Part shown: positions 9,878 to 18,778 of the stretch, one piece after another
Numbering within the stretch: position 1 is the first letter of the stretch
Layout of the letters: each line of letters opens with the position of its first letter
NCBI RefSeq assembly: GCF_949769195.1
Contig: NZ_OX458333.1
Span: forward strand, 3,353,001-3,417,000
Length of the DNA stretch: 64,000 nt
Source of the DNA: Methylocaldum szegediense
GTDB lineage: Bacteria; Pseudomonadota; Gammaproteobacteria; Methylococcales; Methylococcaceae
Direction: 5' to 3'
The notes under the pieces: generated by a model
Database searches by the model: none
What the model was told of the DNA's origin: nothing
The model's input: only the letters and a program-made list of their open reading frames with translations
Position numbers and translations under genes: made by a program

Positions 9878-11146
9878 GTGAAGCATCCGATTAGGTCGGT
9901 TTGCCTGCCGATCCTTCTCGCCATCCTTGTCGCCGGATTTCAGACTGCAAAGGCCGAAGAGAGCGTCGACCGGCTGCTATTTTCACGGGGCACGCTGGGG
10001 CCGCGGGAGTTGGCGGTCATCGTGAACGAGGCCGATCCTTCGAGCGTCGCCATCGGCGACTACTACCAAAAGCGGCGAGGCATACCCGAAGAGAACATGA
10101 TACGGGTACGCTTTCCGCCTGGCTCCGACAACCTGCCACGGTATCAGTTCGATTCGGTTAAGCGGTTGGTGGAAGAGCGAACGCCTCCGCGGGTTCAAGC
10201 CTACGCGCTTGCATGGATGGCGCCGTTCAGGGTCGACTGTATGTCGATCACCTCCGCCTTCGCCCTGGGGTTCGATCCGGCCTATTGTTCGATCAAGTGC
10301 GGCGAAACCAAGCCCAGCGGATATTTCAATTCAGCCAGTCGAGCACCCTATACCGATCATGGCATCCGGCCTGCCATGATGCTGGCCGGCCGCACGGTCC
10401 AGGACGTCCGAAACCTGATCGATCGGGGCATCGCTTCCGACCATACTTATCCAACCGGTACCGGCTACCTACTGAATACGTCCGACAGGCATAGGAGGGT
10501 CCGCGCCGTCACTTTCGACAAGACGATCGAGGCACTGGGCGCGGCGGTTCGGCTGCAACGCGTCGACGCGGATTTCATCAGCGATAAGCGGGATGTGCTG
10601 TTCTATTTCACCGGCCTGGCGAAGGTGCCGGAACTCGATACCTTGGGTTTCGTGCCCGGCGCGATGGCGGATCATTTGACGTCATTCGGCGGCAGGCTCA
10701 CCGAGAACACTCAAATGAGCAGCGTGCGTTGGTTGGAGGCAGGGGCTACGGCGAGCTACGGCACCGTGGCGGAGCCCTGCAATATCTTGAGCAAGTTTCC
10801 TCATCCTGCTGTGGCGATATGGCACTATCTGGAAGGCGACACCGTGATCGAAGCCTATTGGAAAAGCGTGGCGCGGCCGGGGGAGGGCGTTTTCATCGGC
10901 GAACCCTTGGCGGCGCCGTTCGCGCCCCAGATTATCGAGCATCAGGGGCTAATCACCGTCAGGCTGTTTTCCCCGAGATCGCACATGCTGGCGTTGCAAG
11001 CCGCGAACAGTGCCATCGGTCCTTACCGCTCGGCGGTCAAAACCTATGTCCTGATCCCTGGCTATAATGAGCTTTCCTTTCGGTTGCCGAATACCGACGC
11101 ATTTTACCGACTAGCCTATTTGAGCAGCGACGAAACCAAGAAATAG
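9878..11146 (+). CDS. Secreted TIGR03790 family protein
   Basis: A 422-residue protein starting at GTG 9878 with AGGTGG upstream. Residues 1-27 form a signal peptide (hydrophobic core then KAEE). The mature part matches TIGR03790, a family of unknown function found mainly in exopolysaccharide and PEP-CTERM bacteria: SVAIGDYYQKRRGIP early, PYTDHGIRPAMMLAGR in the middle, and a conserved ASYGTVAEPCN. It directly precedes two genes for glycan-lipid synthesis, consistent with a role at the cell surface; its biochemical activity is unknown. Confidence 0.85.
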   Translation: MKHPIRSVCLPILLAILVAGFQTAKAEESVDRLLFSRGTLGPRELAVIVNEADPSSVAIGDYYQKRRGIPEENMIRVRFPPGSDNLPRYQFDSVKRLVEERTPPRVQAYALAWMAPFRVDCMSITSAFALGFDPAYCSIKCGETKPSGYFNSASRAPYTDHGIRPAMMLAGRTVQDVRNLIDRGIASDHTYPTGTGYLLNTSDRHRRVRAVTFDKTIEALGAAVRLQRVDADFISDKRDVLFYFTGLAKVPELDTLGFVPGAMADHLTSFGGRLTENTQMSSVRWLEAGATASYGTVAEPCNILSKFPHPAVAIWHYLEGDTVIEAYWKSVARPGEGVFIGEPLAAPFAPQIIEHQGLITVRLFSPRSHMLALQAANSAIGPYRSAVKTYVLIPGYNELSFRLPNTDAFYRLAYLSSDETKK

Positions 11147-11180
11147 TTCAAAAGGATCCCAATTCGTCGCCGATCGCCAG

Positions 11181-12227
11181 GTGAGTTCAGCACAGTCATC
11201 GATGAATCTCTTTTCGCTGGGGTTATTGACCATCTCCGTGGCGCTGGTTTCCGGCGTGCTGACGGGAGCGGTGCGCGGTTACGCGACCAAATGGCTGCTG
11301 GATCTGCCCAACGCCCGCAGTTCCCACGACGTGCCGACGCCCCGCGGCGGCGGCTTGGCCGTCGTCCTATCGTTCACACTGGTTGCGGCAGGTCTCTATG
11401 GACTGGAACAGATTTCTTTCCAACTCCTGATGCTCGTGCTCGGCGCTTTACCGATAGCGATCATCGGTTTTTGGGACGATCACGGTCACATACCGGCGAG
11501 GTGGCGTCTGCTCGTGCAGGTCGTTTCGGCCGTGTGGGCCCTTTACTGGCTAGGCGGCATGGAATCGGTCCGTGTTGCTGGCGAGGTTTACGACTTGGGT
11601 GGACTTGGTTCCGTTTTCGCCGTTTTGTTGATGGTGTGGCTGTTAAACCTGTTCAATTTCATGGACGGCATTGACGGGATCGCCGGCATCGAAGTGATTT
11701 CGGTCGCGCTGTCGTCGTGTTGGCTTCTGGTTTACCAGTCGCCGTCGTTCCCCGGCGGCGCAGACATTTTATTGTTAACGCTGGCGGCGGCGGCGGGCGG
11801 ATTTTTGTTCTGGAACTGGCCTCCCGCGAAAATCTTCATGGGAGATGTCGGAAGTGCGTTCGTCGGATTCGTTCTGGCTGTGCTGGCGCTTCAGACGTCC
11901 TCGGAAGGAACTCTCTCCCTGACTGTCTGGCTTATCTTGTTGGGCACGTTTTTCGTGGATGCGAGCGTGACGCTGGTGAGGCGGATGCTCAGCGGGCAAC
12001 GCTGGTACGAGGCGCACCGCAGCCATGCGTACCAGCGTGCGGCGCGGCGCTGGGCCAGTCACAAGCGGGTCAGCCTTTCAGTCTTGGCTATCAATCTGTG
12101 CTGGTTATTGCCTTGGGCTTTCGCGGCGGTGCGCTGGCCGCGGTTGGAGCCGGTCCTGCTGGCGTGCGCCTATGCACCTTTGATAGGCTTGACGCTCTGG
12201 CTGGAGGCAGGAAAACAGGGGGGGTAA
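11181..12227 (+). CDS. Polyprenyl-phosphate sugar-1-phosphate transferase (WecA/WbpL family)
   Basis: A 348-residue multi-pass membrane protein of the MraY/WecA family, which transfers a HexNAc-1-phosphate from UDP-sugar to undecaprenyl phosphate. The catalytic aspartate loops are visible: GFWDDHGHI, NFMDGIDGIAG and FMGDVGSAF, and the C-terminal cytosolic loop RSHAYQRAARR matches the family. Ten to eleven hydrophobic segments are apparent. The start is GTG 11181 or ATG 11202; neither has a strong ribosome site. The following gene begins four bases after the stop, so the two are co-transcribed, the usual pairing at the start of O-antigen or capsule synthesis. Confidence 0.92.
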   Translation: MSSAQSSMNLFSLGLLTISVALVSGVLTGAVRGYATKWLLDLPNARSSHDVPTPRGGGLAVVLSFTLVAAGLYGLEQISFQLLMLVLGALPIAIIGFWDDHGHIPARWRLLVQVVSAVWALYWLGGMESVRVAGEVYDLGGLGSVFAVLLMVWLLNLFNFMDGIDGIAGIEVISVALSSCWLLVYQSPSFPGGADILLLTLAAAAGGFLFWNWPPAKIFMGDVGSAFVGFVLAVLALQTSSEGTLSLTVWLILLGTFFVDASVTLVRRMLSGQRWYEAHRSHAYQRAARRWASHKRVSLSVLAINLCWLLPWAFAAVRWPRLEPVLLACAYAPLIGLTLWLEAGKQGG

Positions 12228-12230
12228 GAC

Positions 12231-14120
12231 ATGCAGGAGATGCTGTCGAAAATGCGGCTGGGTACGATTATCTTCATTCATGATCTGATCATGGTGGCGC
12301 TCGCGTGGCTCGGCGCTTATTGGCTGCGGTTCAATTTATCCCTGCCCCCCGAACTCGAAACTCAGACTTCGCTTCGTTGGCTGCCCCTGGTTCTCGTCGT
12401 CCAAGGCGTGTTCTTCCACCGCTTGGGGCTCTATCGCGGCATCTGGCGGTTCGCGTCCGTTCCCGACCTGGTCCGTATCGCAAAGTCGTCTTGTCTTGGA
12501 ATCGCCACCATTGCCATCGTCCTGTTTTCGGTGAATCGGCTGCACGGTGTGCCCCGTTCCGTCATCCCGCTCTATGCGGTGCTTCTGCTGTTTCTGTTGT
12601 CCACACCCCGGTTGATCTACCGCGTCTGGAAAGATCGCGGCGCGCCGCTCTCGGCTGGAAGACGAGCCCTCATCGTTGGAGCGGGCAAGGCCGGCGAGAT
12701 GCTGGTGAGGGATCTGCTTCGCGCTTCGGGCGCGAAGTTCGCCCCGGTCGCGCTCGTGGACGACGATCCAAAGAAAAAAGGCAGCGAGATCCACGGCGTG
12801 CGCGTGCGCGGACGCTGCGAACAGATTCCCCGTTTGGTCGAAAAGCTGGCAATCGAAACGATTTTGATCGCAGTGCCCTCGGCAACGGACAAGGAAATGC
12901 GGCGCATCGTCGAAATTTGCGAAGGGGCCGGCGTTCCGTTTCTGACGCTGCCGTCGATGCAGGAAATGCTCTCGGGCCAAATGTCGGGGCATCTGCGCGA
13001 AGTCTCCATCGAAGATTTGCTCGGAAGAGAGCCGATCAAGCTCGACCGCAAGGGGATTCAGGCCCATCTCGGCGGGAAGCGTGTCCTGGTGACGGGAGGG
13101 GGCGGCTCCATCGGCTCGGAGCTCTGCAAGCAAATTGCGCAATTTTCCGTCGCCGAGTTGATTGTCTTCGAGCGCTGCGAATTCAACCTGTACCAGGTTG
13201 AACGGGCGTTGAGGCGCAGTTTCCCCGGACTGCGTCTGTCCGCGATACTCGGCGATGTCACCGATGAGCCGGATGTTAGACGGGTGATTTCACAGTACCG
13301 GCCGGAAATCATTTTTCACGCGGCGGCGTATAAGCACGTGCCTTTGCTGGAATACCAAGTGCGCCAGGCGGTTGTGAACAATGTTCTGGGGACCTTTACG
13401 GTGGCGGAAGCGGCTGTGGCCGCTGGCGTGGATGAATTCGTGCTGATCTCCACCGACAAGGCCGTGTCCCCCGAAAATGTGATGGGAGCGACCAAGCGGG
13501 CGGCGGAGGTCTTGGTTCAGAGCATGAACGGCGTCGCAGGGACGCGTTTCATCAACGTACGTTTCGGCAACGTGCTGGATTCGGCGGGCAGCGTCGTACC
13601 TCTCTTCCGGGAGCAAATAAAAGCGGGCGGTCCGATTACCGTGACTCATCCCGACATCACCCGCTATTTCATGACGATACCCGAAGCCTGCCAATTGATC
13701 ATGCAAGCGGCGACGGTTGGTAAGGGTGGAGAGGTCTTCGTGCTGGATATGGGGGATCCGGTCAAGATCAGCTACCTGGCGGAACAAATGATTCGCCTGA
13801 GCGGCAAGCGTCCGGGTCAGGACATCAAGATCGAATATATCGGACTTAGACCTGGTGAAAAGCTCCGCGAAGAACTGTTCAACGACCATGAGCGGCCTAC
13901 GCCGACGGAGCACAGCAAACTCTTACTGGCCCATCCCCGCAATGTCGATCATCGGATGGTGAGGAAAGCTGTGAACGAATTGGCCGAGGCCTGTCGGTCT
14001 TTCGACGAGGCCGCGATTCTGCACAAACTAAAATTGCTGGTACCGGAATATGTGCAGCGGAGCGCCGACGAATACGGAACGAAAGATCGCTCGGCCGTTC
14101 AGCGATTGCTTGTTTTATAA
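12231..14120 (+). CDS. Membrane NDP-sugar 4,6-dehydratase/epimerase (WbpM/CapD family)
   Basis: A 629-residue protein with about four N-terminal membrane segments, a first nucleotide-binding fold (LIVGAGKAGEML) and a second SDR domain with VTGGGGSIGSEL near residue 288. The catalytic region has STDKAVSPENVMGATKRA, the S-D/M-K arrangement of WbpM/FlaA1 dehydratases. It would convert UDP-GlcNAc to a 4-keto-6-deoxy sugar used by the preceding transferase. The end coincides with a consensus -10 hexamer serving the ribosomal genes downstream. Confidence 0.93.
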   Translation: MQEMLSKMRLGTIIFIHDLIMVALAWLGAYWLRFNLSLPPELETQTSLRWLPLVLVVQGVFFHRLGLYRGIWRFASVPDLVRIAKSSCLGIATIAIVLFSVNRLHGVPRSVIPLYAVLLLFLLSTPRLIYRVWKDRGAPLSAGRRALIVGAGKAGEMLVRDLLRASGAKFAPVALVDDDPKKKGSEIHGVRVRGRCEQIPRLVEKLAIETILIAVPSATDKEMRRIVEICEGAGVPFLTLPSMQEMLSGQMSGHLREVSIEDLLGREPIKLDRKGIQAHLGGKRVLVTGGGGSIGSELCKQIAQFSVAELIVFERCEFNLYQVERALRRSFPGLRLSAILGDVTDEPDVRRVISQYRPEIIFHAAAYKHVPLLEYQVRQAVVNNVLGTFTVAEAAVAAGVDEFVLISTDKAVSPENVMGATKRAAEVLVQSMNGVAGTRFINVRFGNVLDSAGSVVPLFREQIKAGGPITVTHPDITRYFMTIPEACQLIMQAATVGKGGEVFVLDMGDPVKISYLAEQMIRLSGKRPGQDIKIEYIGLRPGEKLREELFNDHERPTPTEHSKLLLAHPRNVDHRMVRKAVNELAEACRSFDEAAILHKLKLLVPEYVQRSADEYGTKDRSAVQRLLVL

Positions 14121-14121
14121 T
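14116..14121 (+). promoter_or_regulatory. Candidate -10 element ahead of rplM
   Basis: A perfect TATAAT lies 60 bases before the rplM start, overlapping the stop of the preceding gene. No good -35 hexamer is found 16-18 bases upstream, so this is a weak prediction supported mainly by position. Confidence 0.35.
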
Positions 14122-14180
14122 GTGTTGTCGGGTACCATATCGGCTTTTTCGAACAACGCTAGAGCTTGGAGCGTGCAGTA

Positions 14181-14609
14181 ATGAAAACCTTTAGCGCAAA
14201 ACCGGCCGAAGTAAAACGCGACTGGTACGTCATCGACGCGGAAGGAAAGACGCTGGGGCGTCTTTCGACGGAGATCGCGCGTCGTTTGCGCGGCAAACAC
14301 AAACCGGAATACACGCCTCATGTCGATACTGGCGACTACATCATCGTCGTTAACGCGGAAAAAGTGCGTGTGACCGGAAATAAAGAACGAGACAAGATTT
14401 ATTACAAGCACACCGGTTACATCGGCAACATGAAATCCGTGGCCCTGGGCAAGCTACGCGCAACCCATCCGGAGCGCATCATCCAGAACGCCGTAAAAGG
14501 TATGTTGCCCCGCAATCCTTTGGGCCGCGCCATGTTCAGCAAGCTGAAGGTCTACGCCGGGCCCAACCACAATCACCAGGCTCAGCAGCCCAAAGTGTTG
14601 GAAATCTAA
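14181..14609 (+). CDS. rplM: 50S ribosomal protein L13
   Basis: A 142-residue protein matching L13 along its length: [19 protein letters not shown] at the start, [19 protein letters not shown], and the late [11 protein letters not shown] start at ATG 14181 with GGAG about ten bases upstream. It is followed after 20 bases by rpsI, the conserved rplM-rpsI operon. Confidence 0.98.
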   Translation: MKTFSAKPAEVKRDWYVIDAEGKTLGRLSTEIARRLRGKHKPEYTPHVDTGDYIIVVNAEKVRVTGNKERDKIYYKHTGYIGNMKSVALGKLRATHPERIIQNAVKGMLPRNPLGRAMFSKLKVYAGPNHNHQAQQPKVLEI

Positions 14610-14629
14610 TTTGACAAGCTGAATCAACC

Positions 14630-15022
14630 ATGGCACAAGCGCAGTATTACGGAACAGGTCGTCGCAAGAGCGCAGTTGCACGCGTCTACGCAAAATCCGG
14701 AACCGGTCGTATTGTTATCAATAACAGACAACTGGAAGAGTATTTCGGCAGAAAAACCGACCAGATGGTTGTGCGTCAGCCACTTGAGCTCGTCTCTTTG
14801 ACGGATAAGCTGGACGTGTTCGTCAAAGTTTCAGGCGGCGGTCCCACCGGCCAGGCAGGAGCCATTCGCCATGGCTTGACTCGCGCCCTCTTGAATTTCG
14901 ACGAAACCTTGCGCCAGCCGCTGCGCAAAGCTGGTTTTGTTACCCGCGACGCGCGCGAAGTCGAACGTAAGAAAGTCGGTCTGCACAAAGCAAGGCGCCG
15001 TCCGCAATACTCCAAGCGTTAA
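14630..15022 (+). CDS. rpsI: 30S ribosomal protein S9
   Basis: A 130-residue S9 protein. It has the early [28 protein letters not shown] in the middle, and the basic C-terminal tail ending RRPQYSKR that reaches the ribosomal P site. Second gene of the rplM-rpsI operon. A short GC-rich hairpin follows before the tRNA gene. Confidence 0.98.
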   Translation: MAQAQYYGTGRRKSAVARVYAKSGTGRIVINNRQLEEYFGRKTDQMVVRQPLELVSLTDKLDVFVKVSGGGPTGQAGAIRHGLTRALLNFDETLRQPLRKAGFVTRDAREVERKKVGLHKARRRPQYSKR

Positions 15023-15028
15023 TGCAAG

Positions 15029-15054
15029 GCACGCCGGCTTCCTCGGCGTGCTTT
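15029..15054 (+). terminator. Hairpin after rpsI
   Basis: GCACGCCG pairs with CGGCGTGC around a seven-base loop, followed by only three T. It may be a weak terminator or a processing boundary between the ribosomal mRNA and the tRNA. Confidence 0.45.
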
Positions 15055-15060
15055 CACCAC

Positions 15061-15134
15061 TGGGGGATCGTCTAGCGGTAGGACTACGGACTCTGACTCC
15101 GTCAACCCTGGTTCGAATCCAGGTCCCCCAGCCA
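15061..15134 (+). tRNA. tRNA-Gln (anticodon CUG)
   Basis: A 74-base cloverleaf including encoded CCA. The acceptor stem TGGGGGA pairs with TCCCCCA with discriminator G. The anticodon stem ACGGA/TCCGT holds the loop CTCTGAC with CTG at 15093-15095. The T arm carries GTTCGAATC. The sequence closely resembles E. coli glutamine tRNA. The downstream accessory region invites a check for an attachment site, but no second copy of the tRNA 3' end was seen in this window. Confidence 0.97.
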
Positions 15135-15141
15135 ACAATTC

Positions 15142-15172
15142 AAAAGGCCATACTTCGGTATGGCCTTTTTTA
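15142..15172 (+). terminator. Rho-independent terminator after tRNA-Gln
   Basis: AAAAGGCCATAC and GTATGGCCTTTT form a perfect stem around TTCG, with a T run on the 3' side. The A-rich 5' side makes it likely to work in both directions. Confidence 0.93.
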
Positions 15173-15451
15173 TTGCCTCGTGTAAACAGAACTTTAAACG
15201 GGAACTTATTGTTCCGGCAATTTGACGGAACGTTGTTTTGTCCTGCTTCCTGATTTTCCAACGGTAACCTGTGTAGGGTGCACTGAGCCTGTGCAGCCGA
15301 TCGATCCCGAACCGAGTCGGATGGGTGGAGCGAATCGATAAATCGGCGGGGCAACGTGGCGAGTGAGTCGCCCACGGTTTTCAGCATTTAATTCATAAAT
15401 GCCGATTTGGACTATCCCGACCTTTAGAGACTACATTTCGTTCGGGGTCAC
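15173..15451 (+). other. Intergenic stretch between tRNA-Gln and the Mrr-type pseudogene
   Basis: About 280 bases without a supported gene. A minus-strand frame across the tRNA gives the familiar false protein that arises from tRNA complements. No attachment-site repeat was seen. Confidence 0.5.
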
Positions 15452-15969
15452 ATGATCACCGCACTAATACTTTTAGTCCTAATTGCTTTGGGTTTGTCAC
15501 AGTTTTTCCCGAAACCGGAAAGTGCCTATAGGCGAGTGCGAAAGGCATATCGTCGAAACGCGAATAGGCGATCAGGCATCTCATACAGGAACGCAAGAGC
15601 GGAGGACTTGCAGGCGTACATCAGAGAATCACATCCTCATTTTCAAAACGCGATCGACCCAGACGACCGCGTTAAAGAAGAGAGAAAAAGCTCAGAAACC
15701 TGGGCCGAGGAACAAACACGTTGGAAAAGTTCCAATATCAATGAATGGAGTATGGAGCTTTTAAAATCCTTGGAATGGAAGCGATACGAGGAGCTGTGCG
15801 TTCAATACCTCATCGAGCAAGGTTGTAGGGCCGAGGTAACATAACACCCCTCGGCGCGGATGGTGGGATAGATATCAAGGTTTTCGGAAAAAATAGCGAA
15901 AAGCCGATCGCAGTTGCCCAATGTAAAGCGTGGGGGAACAGAAACATTAAAGTTGATCTAGTCCGAGCA

Positions 15970-15976
15970 CTCTACG
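15970..15976 (+). repeat. Target-site duplication, left (IS481 copy 1)
   Basis: CTCTACG immediately left of the element is repeated at 17042-17048 immediately right. Joining the flanks through one copy restores the interrupted reading frame. Confidence 0.9.
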
Positions 15977-17041
15977 TGTCACGTCCCGTATGATTATTTA
16001 CCCAGAAGGAGTTATGCTCTGTTCGAAGCCCGGAGCCTTCTCCAGGAGATATTCGGTTCGTCCAAGTGAGGTCCATCACCATGCAGATTCGTCTTCATAA
16101 GAACGCCCGTACCACCCCAGCCGTTCGGCAGGCCATTCAAGCGTCCACGTTGAGCGAGCGCGCCTTGGCCCAAAAGCATGGCATTAGCCGAACGACCGTC
16201 CGCAAGTGGAAACACCGCTCCTCGGTCGAAGATGCCTCGCATCGGCCCCACACCCTCAGAACCACGCTCACGCCCGCCCAGGAAGCCATCGTGGTCTACC
16301 TCCGCCAAGCTCTGCTCCTCCCCTTGGATGATCTCCTGGCCGTGACCCGGGAATTTCTCAATCCCGCCGTGTCCCGTTCCGGGCTAGACCGCTGCCTGCG
16401 CCGCCACGGGGTGGCGTCCCTCAAGACCCTGCTTCCGCCTACAGAGAAGGCGAAGGTCAAACCCTTCAAGGCCTATGAGCCCGGCTTCCTTCACCTGGAT
16501 GTTAAGTACTTGCCCGCCATCGACGGCGAACCCCGCCGATACCTGTTCGTCGCCATCGACCGCGCCACCCGCTGGGTCTATGTCGCCCTCAAGCCCAACC
16601 GCACCGCCTTAAGCGCAAAGGACTTCCTCAAAGCGGTGATTCAGGCCGCGCCTTTCCGCATCCAGAAATGCCTGACCGACAACGGCTCGGAGTTTACCGA
16701 CCGTTTCCTGACCCGAACTCGGCAGCCCTCGGGGACGCATGAGTTTGACCGCCTCTGTACTGAACAAGGCATCGAACATCGCCTGATTCCGCCGGGCCGG
16801 CCCCAAACGAATGGCCTGGTGGAACGCTTCAATGGCCGCATCGAGGAGGTGTTGCAAACCCATCACTTCGATTCAACCGCCGATCTGGACACCACCTTGC
16901 ACCGCTATGTCGAGCTGTACAATCATCACATTCCCCAAAAGGCCTTAGGCCATCTCACCCCAATTCAAGCACTCAAAAACTGGCAAACGTCCCATCCTCA
17001 TCTTTTTCGAAAGAGGGTTTACAATCGTGCGGGACCTGACA
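15977..17041 (+). mobile_element. IS481-family insertion sequence, copy 1 (1065 bp)
   Basis: Left end TGTCACGTCCCGTATGATT and the inverted right end (TGTCAGGTCCCGCACGATT) are near-perfect terminal repeats. The element is 1065 bp, the same length as copy 2 at 37622-38686, and the two are nearly identical. A seven-base target duplication flanks it. It lies inside the Mrr-type gene. Confidence 0.93.
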
Positions 17042-17064
17042 CTCTACGGAGTTATGGTTGCTGA
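16081..17064 (+). CDS. IS481-family transposase, copy 1
   Basis: About 327 residues from ATG 16081. It has an N-terminal helix-turn-helix (ALAQKHGISRTTVRKWK) and an rve-type DDE domain: the first D in LHLDVKYLP, the second in DNGSEFTDRF and the E in ERFNGRIEEV. The element contains no stop codon for this frame; translation runs through the right terminal repeat and stops at 17062-17064 in host DNA, adding about seven foreign residues. Copy 2 differs by only a few residues, so transposition looks recent. Confidence 0.93.
   Translation: MQIRLHKNARTTPAVRQAIQASTLSERALAQKHGISRTTVRKWKHRSSVEDASHRPHTLRTTLTPAQEAIVVYLRQALLLPLDDLLAVTREFLNPAVSRSGLDRCLRRHGVASLKTLLPPTEKAKVKPFKAYEPGFLHLDVKYLPAIDGEPRRYLFVAIDRATRWVYVALKPNRTALSAKDFLKAVIQAAPFRIQKCLTDNGSEFTDRFLTRTRQPSGTHEFDRLCTEQGIEHRLIPPGRPQTNGLVERFNGRIEEVLQTHHFDSTADLDTTLHRYVELYNHHIPQKALGHLTPIQALKNWQTSHPHLFRKRVYNRAGPDTLRSYGC
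17042..17048 (+). repeat. Target-site duplication, right (IS481 copy 1)
   Basis: CTCTACG, identical to 15970-15976. Confidence 0.9.
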
Positions 17065-17364
17065 GCGAATTCCCCACGGCATCTTTTTAACGACAACAGA
17101 TTTCACCAAAGAAGCGAGGGAGTTTGCCAAGGGAAAGAACCTTCAGCTCATTTCCGCCTAGGAATTCTTGGATTTGATCAAAAAGCTTCCCGATGATAAG
17201 CAAAAACGCCTCCTCGACTTTGCGACCAGTGGCGACTATACAACGCCAACGTGTACCCGATGCGGGATCAAAATGGTACTGAGGAAAAGCAGGAGGGACG
17301 GCAGTACCTTTTGGGGATGTCGCAACTATCCGAAATGTCGGATGACGATAAACCAGCGGCGTTA

Positions 17365-18027
17365 AAACCGTAGGCTAGAACAAACCTCACGGCGAGCTGG
17401 ACCGTATTTCACGGTAGACGCCCTTTCAAAAGACCAAAACCTACATTCACACAGAACAATCAGATAGGGAAATTTCTAAACACCCACGCTACTGTTCTGT
17501 CCCTGAAATACGGTTACAAAGTCGTTGAAGTTTTTCGAGAATGGAAGCGGCGGTAGCTCTGCATACGAAGGATCAACAGTTGTGAGACGGTGTCAGGCTT
17601 TCCTTATTTGATAACGTATGCGAGCAATCCAGCATGTTTCGAAGGCTTTAGAGCCTGTTCCAGTAGCTAAGAAACCCTTCGCGAAGCCTCCGTGAGCCTT
17701 TCGATTTAGCTCAGGACACGCCCATCGGAGGACTCAGGGCGAACAGCCTACTGGGATAAGTTCTTAACTGACTAGCGAAACACCGTAATCCCACCAACGG
17801 CCTTAGCCGGAGCGAGTTCAATGCTTGCTACCGCACAGGTCAGCAGACGACGACAAGATCAACTACCCAAATTCGGCGCGAGTCGAGCCCGTTAAGTCTT
17901 CGTTAATGTCGGGAGGAGTAGAAAGGAATCGCGGAACAAATTGCTTGATCAGCGATGGAACGACCGGCATAGGTGGATCAGGCAATACCGCTCGTTTTTG
18001 GAATGGGTTACCGGAGTTTCGAAAGAA
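17365..18027 (+). other. Gene-poor stretch with a dispersed repeat
   Basis: About 660 bases without a credible gene between the Mrr-type pseudogene and the small lipoprotein. It includes a copy of an intergenic repeat at 17650-17768. Nothing else is recognised. Confidence 0.5.
17650..17768 (+). repeat. Dispersed intergenic repeat, copy 1
   Basis: Begins GAGCCTGTTCCAGTAG, contains CTCAGGGCGAACAGCCT and ends near TTCTTAACTG. The same blocks in the same order occur at 61003-61128 (GAGCCTATCCCAATAG, TTCAGGGCGAACGGCCT, GTTCTAAGTC). Both lie between genes. Confidence 0.7.
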
Positions 18028-18225
18028 ATGAAAACTTCAGCAAGAACCTTGTCGATGTTAACGCTGCTCGCATTGTTGATGGCACTCGGAGGCTGTGTGG
18101 CGCATCCCCATCACCATGGCTATGCCTATGGGTACGGCCACGGGTATCACCATTACCACAACTATAACTACGATGGGCATTACAAAGGAAAACACTACCA
18201 TAGGCATCGCTGGCATCGTCATTGA
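18028..18225 (+). CDS. Small His/Tyr/Gly-rich lipoprotein
   Basis: 65 residues from ATG 18028. Residues 1-21 are a lipoprotein signal ending in the lipobox LGGC, so the mature protein starts at Cys and would be lipid-anchored. The mature part, 40-odd residues, is almost only His, Tyr, Gly and a few Arg/Lys, with clusters such as HPHHHGYAYGYGHGYHHYH. Such tails often bind metals, but no function is shown. The gene stands alone, with a purine-rich GAAAGAA just before the start. A longer frame from 17941 exists but would hide the signal peptide. Confidence 0.72.
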   Translation: MKTSARTLSMLTLLALLMALGGCVAHPHHHGYAYGYGHGYHHYHNYNYDGHYKGKHYHRHRWHRH

Positions 18226-18485
18226 TGCGTTTTTGCGTATGTATTCCCCGCTCATGTGCCTCCAAGCGAATCGGGTCAGCTCAAGCCGCTAACGCACAGC
18301 TTTCGGCGAGCGTCTTTTTCATCTCCAGTACCTGCCAATTTGTCGTACCTCAGCACATTTTGCTGCCGGTGGCGACAATGTTGACAAACACCGGCGGGGG
18401 TGGGCTGTAGTACATGGGGGAGCGGATTATCCGTGAGCTAGCGATGCAGGCAACGACTTTGGTTCATTGGTAGCGTTGGTCCAAA
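18226..18485 (+). other. Stretch without recognisable genes
   Basis: About 260 bases before the transposase remnant; the last part may be more of the same decayed transposase but is too degenerate to call. Confidence 0.4.
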
Positions 18486-18725
18486 TCGGGCTTGATCGTC
18501 CACACCAGCCGGGTCTCCAGTATGCTTCCAACGCCTACCTACGTGTGTTGGAGTGCTATGACTTCGTGTATACCAGGCGTTGCAGGGGCGAATGCAGTGA
18601 CAATGCCGCGATGGAAAGCTTCTTCCCCTGCCTCAAGGTTTAACCAACTAAAGGAAGAACGCTACGGAAGCAAAGGCGGATGTGTTCGAGTGCATCGAGT
18701 CGTCTACACCAGGCAACAGTAGCGG
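18486..18725 (+). pseudogene. Remnant of an IS3-family orfB transposase
   Basis: One frame reads LQYASNAYLRVLECYDF, then CSDNAAMESFF, matching the rve-domain segment of IS3-family transposases (normally SDRGSQYAS ... CWDNAVMESFF). Another frame gives TEAKADVFECIE, matching the next conserved block. At least two frameshifts and missing ends make it a dead fossil. The younger IS3-family element begins directly after it. Confidence 0.75.
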
Positions 18726-18778
18726 TGGCCCCGGTTTATTGGACAGGATTTTCCCAAGCTTAAGTGGGTTTCTGCGGT

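Larger units (their letters stand above)
15452..17364 (+). pseudogene. Mrr-type restriction endonuclease with topoisomerase zinc finger, broken by IS and two point lesions
   Basis: The 5' part (15452-15844) encodes an N-terminal membrane segment and a basic and acidic linker. It stops just before the catalytic domain. In another frame the catalytic motif follows: GADGGIDI then VAQCKAW, the D...QxK core of Mrr-like nucleases. An IS481-family element then interrupts at 15977-17041 between two copies of CTCTACG. After it the frame resumes (LYGVMVAERIP), meets TAG at 17159-17161 and ends with a zinc ribbon, CTRCGIKM ... FWGCRNYPKCR. The frameshift is explained by a direct repeat, TAACATAACA at about 15837-15846: removing one TAACA restores the reading frame. 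Family membership is well supported; the gene cannot make the full protein. Confidence 0.88.

Noticed and set aside
15019-15387. Minus-strand frame across the tRNA gene
   Set aside because: Its translation contains the well-known false peptide that results from reading tRNA complements (GFEPGLTESE type).
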